A DNA stretch of 64,000 nucleotides from Setophaga petechia (taxonomy: Eukaryota > Chordata > Aves > Passeriformes > Parulidae): assembly GCA_024362935.1 (NCBI GenBank), contig JANCRA010000007.1:19741003-19805002 (forward strand). Reading direction: 5' to 3'. The notes beneath the pieces are model-generated. The model worked only from the letters and a program-made list of their open reading frames with translations. It did not search any database and was not told the DNA's origin. This document shows, in pieces, positions 57,701 to 64,000 of the stretch (position 1 is the first letter of the stretch; every line of letters starts with the position of its first letter). Both the position numbers and the translations under genes were made by a program.

Positions 57701-60564
57701 TTCTATGAAATAAACTTTAGACTGCTTAAGGCACAAGGATAAAAGGACAAATTTCAGAATGGCTTGCATCTTAGCTTCACTAAATCTTAAAAGTATGTAG
57801 AGGAACTTTCTAGGGCATTTATCTCTCTGATCTTTTTTCCACATAAGCATATTCCTTTATGATAGTTTACCATGCTCAGTAGTTACTTATGACTTGATCT
57901 CACTAGATGAAAACAGCTGTTTGTGTCTCCTGTCTTTATTCCTAGAGTTTAAGGGAGCAGTGGCCTGCCAGGGCTGATGCTATTTGGCCCCCTGCATTTG
58001 AGTAAAAGGTGAATGCCTGGAAGTCCATAAGCCATGCCAGCCAAGCCAGGTGATCACAGAGTGCATTGGGGAACGTTTACCTTAACAAGAGGAATAATTA
58101 AGCCTTTGCATTGCCTCAATTAATTTTGGTAGTGATGTGAAAACAAGCTGAGATATTAGCAGAACTTTTTCTTGCCAAATTGAGATTCCCAGTGCAGGGA
58201 GAGGCAGACATATTTTGCTCCCACTAGAACAGAATAAAACAGCTGAAAGCAAAACAGAGTGTTGCACTTCCCGAGTATGTAGTTGTGAGGCTTCCTGTTT
58301 TGACAAAAAATTAAGAAGTATTTGATATACAAAGGGAATTAATTGAAGTGTGGTTTTATGCCAAATTAAAAGGTCTGGGTGTTTCCAAAAGCTACCTCAT
58401 TTCAACTGTTTGATGACTCATGAGGTTTGACTTCTTTAAATTTGTTCAGTCAAATTTAAAGGCCAAATTGAAGAGCACTAAAAGTCAAAACATATTTTCC
58501 TTGTTTATCTCTCTGTCATCCCACAAATTCTGTTCTTCTCCACTACTTGATGGGGAATACTTCCTTATTTTCTCTTGATCTTGGTATTGAACATTCCTGA
58601 GTACAAATAAACTTCACAGAGCAGCATATCTCGTCATAACAGATGTCTTATGCTAGAAGCAGACTCAAGAAACATGTGGCTACATGAGAACTTCTGTTCA
58701 TCAGTAAAAGTTGCATTCTCCATGTCTAATGCCTGGTTCCCAAAAGACTTGTCTCCTGAGCCTGCTTAACTTCCTAACAAAAACTGTAAGACAGGAAAGT
58801 CTTCTATGAAATTCACTCACAAACCATGTATGCTATGGCTACTGTGAGGTTACATGGACTCTGAAATGCTGACAATCTCTCTCTTGCTGGCTGCTGCTGA
58901 GCATAACACCAGCTGCCTTTGCCTGCCTTCCCCCAGCAAGGCTGAGCCCTCTGGAGTTCCCTGTCCTTCCCTGACAAACTGTCCTCAGGAGCTGCTGCAA
59001 CCCCCATCACTGTGCAGGCTTGTGTCTCAGTGCTGGACTTGGCAGATGTTTAACAATTGCATCAAAAGTCCATTAAAGGATGGACAGGATGTTGAACACA
59101 AACACACCATGGTTAGAAACTTGTCCTCTTCTTCTGAGGAAGCCCAGCCTGCCAGAGCAATGGTGTCCCCAGCCACTCCTGGTGAGGCATTCCTACAAGG
59201 TGCTGCAATGAGCTGAAGCCTTACACTGCATTAAGTCCCATGGATTCTACTACTGAATATTTAGGTCTCCTGCCTGATCTTTATGGTCTTTATACACATG
59301 CAGAATGACTACTACCCTTCTCTTCAGAGGCATCATTCTCTCCTCACACATTAAAGCACAGCATAAAACAAAAATCTGATGTATGATGTATGATGTGGCT
59401 TTTCCTGAATACGTAAGCACAGTACTGAGCTTCCTGGACCAATCTTTTTTGTGCAAAAAAGTCTGGGAAGCTCAAAGAGAGCAGCGTTCCTGCACTCATT
59501 GATCTGGATTCTAGAAAATAAAGGCTAAAACCTGGCAGCATATCTATTTTTCATGGAGTTAGCATAAACTGGTACTAGATCGACTGCACTCTGCAATTTC
59601 TATTCAGAAATGCTAATCTGGAACCATCCATCATCCCAGGAAAGGGCAAGGTCTCACTTCCCCATAATCAATACAAGATTTGCACTATGGACAACTGTTT
59701 CTAAGAGGTATTGGAGACAGGCCCTTGGCAGCAAAAAGGCAGTCTCAGGATCTATTGCTCTCTCCTCACAGCTGTTTGCCTGGTGGCCGAAAGGTAAGGC
59801 TGACTAGGAACTGACAAAATGGGGATTTTGGAGAGCCACACAGGGTCACCTTGTTTGTTCTATATTCTCAGAGGAACTGATTATGTTCTGGGGCACATCA
59901 CCCTATGAGGGAAGCACAAACTGGCACTGAACATGCAAGCATGTTGCCCAACATCCATTAAATCTCTTCACAGAGTGCTTGAATTATTCCTGACCCCTTC
60001 AGGAGCCTCATTATCAGGTCCTTCCCACCAGCACACCGCTGACAGACTCAAGAATAGCATTCAGTCCCAGAAGAAGAGAGGGCAAGCTTAAAGAGAGCCC
60101 ATCCTGAACCTCTTTCACCTCATTCCTGAGGAGACACGAAACAAACAGTGCTTTCTTCTCCCTTCACCTCTCCTGCTGGCAGAAGGGTGGAAGCGGATAA
60201 AGGTGGACAAGCTGGGTGACAATCATCTCAGGTGATCGTGCTTCTTTGTCAAGCTTCTGTTAGGCTCGTGCCAAGAGCTGGCCCTGGCTGCCAAGCCCAG
60301 TTCTCTTGTAATCTGCAGAGTGCTCAGGCATATTCTTGCATGGTATGCCCAGGTGCTTCCCACTCCTGTTCTGCAACCCTACCTGTTAAACAGGGTGAGT
60401 TTAAGACAGCCCATCCCCACACAGGCTCTTACTCAGGCAGTCCCTGGGGAACAGTTCTCAGGCAACCTTCAGGAGACTCTGCTCATGGGTCATCCTGTGG
60501 AGTTCCACACCGCTCTCTTCCTAACACAAGCACCCCTGCATGTGCTCTTCCACACAGCCCCAAG
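54710..60564. other. Intergenic region between the two lipase genes
   Basis: No gene is supported. The acceptor-like CTTCCACACAG at 60547-60557, just before the second lipase start, suggests the transcript has an upstream noncoding exon somewhere in this interval. Confidence 0.5.
56479..56504. repeat. 13-bp tandem duplication
   Basis: Two perfect adjacent copies of ggaacaagtcctt lie between the two lipase genes. It is a small replication-slippage scale repeat. Confidence 0.85.
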
Positions 60565-63500
60565 ATGTGGTGCCTCCTCGTGCTGCTCTGCTCCCAGGGA
60601 ATTGCCTTTTCAGCAGGATTCTCAGCAGCCTCTACTGCAGGTGTTGACACAAGCCGCTGCAAGAAGAGTCGCGACCCGGAATGCTTCATGAATGTTGTAA
60701 GTTGGGTCACCTTCTTTCCTTTTTAAAGCTTCTCTTCCAGTTGCATAACTAACACTCCTGGTCAGGAAAGCTAAGAAGAGCCCCTTCTGCATCTCCTGTT
60801 TTCCCAGCCTGCTGTTTCCAAAGCCACTGCCTTAGGGTCACTCCCACCATGAGGGCTGGCTCTGACCGTGCCAGGGACAGATGTGCCTCACTGCACGAGG
60901 ACAGACAGACAGCACTGCAGTGGGGACTGCTGGCTGCTGCCTTTGCCTCCAATGCTGGGCAACTTTCCAGAACCTCCTGAGGGGCACTGGAGATCCACAC
61001 CTTGTAATTTTGGTCCCAGTGGCCAGACTCATCCCTGGTTGTGGACAGAGCACTGACTACTGCTCCAGTCCATACTAAACTGAACAACAGACTTTGCTGC
61101 CTGCATTTAGGGCGAAGCCCAACAGATATATGATAAATGTGAAGCTGTGTCATGGCTCATGATACCTGATTGCAGTCAGCTTTCTCAACACATGTTGGTA
61201 TTTCAGGCTACTGCAGAACAGGAGGAATGCAAACCTGGCAAGAAAACAAGGAACCTTCCAGCACTAGCCTGGAAGAAACCTTGATTTTCCTATCCAAACA
61301 ATCTGGGCTGCCACAGAGAAAAATTCCTTTGCAGTGAAGGCAAAGGCTTGTTTCTAATCTCAAGTGAAGCGAAATGTTACCCTTCCATAACAAACTGTTT
61401 GCTCAGAACAGCGGTAAGGGAGGTTGAACCCCTTCTTCAGATTCTCTCAATGCAAACTAATCAAAGATGCTTGCCCTGAGTCACCAAAGATTTCCTCAGA
61501 GTGCATGCAAAATTAGGTGTAGGTGGTCCCATTAGTTCCTTTGACAAGATCTCCACCCTTGTTTGCTTTGCCTGTGTGACTTGCCTAACCATACTTTTCC
61601 AAAAAGGGATTTGCTATGGACCATCCCCACAGGCATTGGCGTTGTCTACAGATATAGCTGCATATTTAATCTGTAGAAAGGTACAATTGTATAAGCTTTG
61701 CATAACATGACAAACTACTTCTCAAGAGGGAGCTGGTCACTCAGCACAGTTCTGCTTTGTCCTGTAACAGAGGGCTAAATACCAGACAACTACTATCTAA
61801 ACAGGTCTGGAGAGGACTTTGCTTCATCTTTTTACAAGACCTGTAATGTTTATTCTCAGCCATGGTCTCTGTGGCTGGGGTCTTGCACTACCATCAGAGC
61901 ACATCCCACAACTGCAAATTAACAAACTCTCCTCTGGCTTTCCACAGAGTGAAATTATCAGGTATCATGGATACCCCAGCGAGGAATATGAAGTTACAAC
62001 AAAGGATGGATACATTCTTGGTGTTTACAGAATTCCTGCTGGGAGGAATGCCCAAAATACAGGTGCGACAGTTACAGGACACAAGGAAGGTCTGAGAGGA
62101 GCCAATTCTTACCTGGATTCCCCATCTTTCCCCTTTTTATGTGCAATGGCATGTTCCATACCTTTCGATCTCCACAAGGGCACCTAGTCAGAAGTGTGAC
62201 TCAAATCCAGAATCCATCTGAAGTCCACACATTCAGTGTCTCTGTCCTTATTTCAGACTTCCCTAATAATTTTGTTACATCCAAGGGTTGGAGGCTTTTT
62301 TTCCCTCAAATGGTCTGGCAGGTAGGTTGGTAAACAGGATTTGGGGAGGTTTTGCCTTAATAACATAAATCATATACTTATAAAATAGTAGCCTGACAAC
62401 AGAGCCTCTGAGGTTAGGCATATGAATAATTCCCAGGCTTCTGAAGGACAGAGATATTCTTAGGGAGGGAGGAAAGAAATCAGGTTCTCAATGAAAAGCA
62501 AATGCATTTCATCAGTTTCATCACATTTTCTGATTTGAATAAAAATTTCTAGCTGGAATTTGAGGTACCCTGGGTACTGTTACCTTGATTATTAGTCCTT
62601 GTTAGTATTATAGAATTATTTATTTGGATGCCTTCCCCTAACTGCATCTCCTTTGGAGGTAATTTGGACCAGCCTGACTCTTAAAATTAGTCTAGCCAAG
62701 TTAGATCAGGGACTTCTCCCTGCTCAGTGGTTACTTGTGGGAATCCATAAAATCTGAGGGTTTTGGGAAAGCTGCAAAAGGCAGGTATCAGAGACAGCAG
62801 AACTGTGATTAGAGCTAAGCAGTAGCCATGAGATAGGTCAGCAGAAAAATTATGTAAGTAGAAAAGTAAGGACAAATAGAACAATGGTCTGTGTATTAAC
62901 GCTTGTCTAGAATAACTCCCTAAGCTGCAGAAAAGTATATCTAGCAAGATATTAGGAAGTTCTAAGCTTAATAATGGAGCTCTGTGCATTCTGTTTTAAG
63001 GCCTACAAGCAGGTATTATATTCAAAATAAGCAAGCATTGTTTTAACCAAAGGTACTTGTGCTTACAGTAATTAGATAAAACTACTGTCAATATGCTTTT
63101 GCTTTGTGTGATTGGTCAAAAAACTTATAAAGTAAGTTGTAACATTATGTTCTTTGTCTGCTGCCTGGATTAATTAATCCTTCTTTGGATTAATTGTTCT
63201 TTCTCTTTCATACACTGTTGTGCCTTGGGCAGTTTTCACCTTTGGGTAGATGGTTTCAGCATAGGGGCTGTAAGCTGCCTTTCCAGTGCAGGAGGAAGTA
63301 GGACAAGCATCCTCAGTAAATTCATTGTTTGCCACGCCTGTCATGAAAAGGTTATGAAATGTCATTAAATGGTTCCTGCTTGCATAGAAAAAATCCTTCA
63401 GGTTTCTCAAACCAATATCTATGTATAGTTCTCCTGGGAGATTCTAGAAGACAGAAACCTCTCAGAAACTGGACTCTGTGCTCCAATATTAAATACACAT

Positions 63501-63740
63501 TAATTGCTGTTCCAATAAAAGTATTTTTTCATCTTTTCCAGGGCAAAGGCCTGCAGTGTTCCTGCAACATGCTTTTCTAGGAGATGCTACACACTGGATT
63601 TCCAACCTGCCCAACAACAGCTTGGGCTTCATCCTTGCAGATGCTGGTTATGATGTCTGGTTGGGAAACAGCAGAGGGAACACCTGGTCTTTAAAACACA
63701 AGACCCTTAAGCCCTGCCAGAAGGAGTTCTGGCAGTTCAG
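60565..63740 (+). CDS. Second acid lipase family gene (LIPM/LIPK-like), 3' end outside window
   Basis: The three coding exons seen are 60565-60696, 61948-62062 and 63542-63740, all with GT-AG junctions. Exon 1 gives a 44-residue N-terminus with a clear signal peptide ([18 protein letters not shown]) and ends in D-P-E-C-F-M-N-V, the family pattern before the exon 2 junction. Exon 2 encodes the [20 protein letters not shown] core. Exon 3 encodes LQHAFLGD, the NLPNNSLGF block and [12 protein letters not shown]. Exon 3 is 199 nt, exactly as in the upstream lipase, and the phases match. The oxyanion motif reads H-A-F rather than H-G-L; human LIPM also has H-A-L there. The catalytic Ser, Asp and His lie in exons beyond the window, so intactness cannot be judged. 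The frame stays open upstream to 60232, but the ATG at 60565 is the one that starts a signal peptide. It is a tandem copy of the gene at 45.9-54.2 kb. Confidence 0.9.
62804..63220 (+). mobile_element. Probable solo LTR of an endogenous retrovirus
   Basis: This AT-rich block in intron 2 of the second lipase gene looks like an avian LTR. It begins TGTGATTAGAGC, has a TATA-like cttataaag at 63124-63132, and ends with a distinctive region containing the perfect palindrome GGATTAATTAATCC (63167-63180) and a second ggattaatt (63187-63195). No internal viral genes or primer binding site flank it. The ends and any target-site duplication could not be fixed, so the boundaries are approximate. Confidence 0.35.
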
Positions 63741-64000
63741 GTACTCAGTTGAGAGACAAAGACTCAACATAGAAACTTCAAGGGCACTAGATAGCTTCAG
63801 CCCGATGGCCTTTACCTAAATCAGCATCAGATCAGGATCTACAGCAACCCAGGAGAGTAAAGAACCAGATAAAGATGGATGCTCACTACTACCCAGAGTT
63901 GGGAACATTGGCTGGGGAAGAGGTTTCAGAGACTGGGAAATGAAACGGGATGCTGAGGAAAAGGGAGACTGTACTGTGAGAGGGAGAACAAGAACCTCAT

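Overview
This is eukaryotic, intron-rich nuclear DNA, almost certainly from a bird and probably a songbird (Passeriformes). Three points support this. The coding exons match vertebrate families and have canonical GT-AG junctions. There is a CR1-type LINE 3' end near 40 kb. Near 19.5 kb there is a SINE with a tRNA-Ile-like head and a CR1-like tail, which resembles the zebra finch TguSINE1 family. There are no bacterial-style operons, ribosome binding sites or CRISPR arrays.

Layout: positions 1-21.2 kb hold no gene I can support, only simple repeats, the SINE and a small GC-rich patch at 17.2 kb. A CpG island at about 21.2-21.6 kb leads into TMEM72, which has five coding exons (21,561-27,505, + strand) and encodes a 269-residue membrane protein close to the human one. 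From 27.5 to 45.9 kb there is no intact gene. This stretch does contain a decayed lipase exon (about 33.53 kb) and a CR1 LINE fragment (39.73-40.36 kb). A complete nine-exon acid lipase family gene follows (45.9-54.24 kb, with a poly(A) signal at 54.70 kb). A second, tandem acid lipase gene starts at 60,565 and runs off the window after its third coding exon (63,740). A probable solo LTR sits in its second intron. Both lipase genes and the relic exon lie on the + strand, so the right half looks like a tandem lipase cluster that gains and loses copies.

Main points to check: (1) the cytosolic tail of TMEM72 carries a SILK motif followed 22 residues later by an RVxF motif and a hydrophobic pair, the layout of protein phosphatase 1 docking proteins; (2) the first lipase has its signal-peptide exon intact but reads ATA where its neighbour has the ATG start; (3) the same lipase has G-Y-S-Q-G at the nucleophile elbow instead of the usual G-H-S-Q-G; (4) a dead exon 5 of a third lipase lies 12 kb upstream. 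All identifications come from reading the sequence and from remembered family features; no database search was run.
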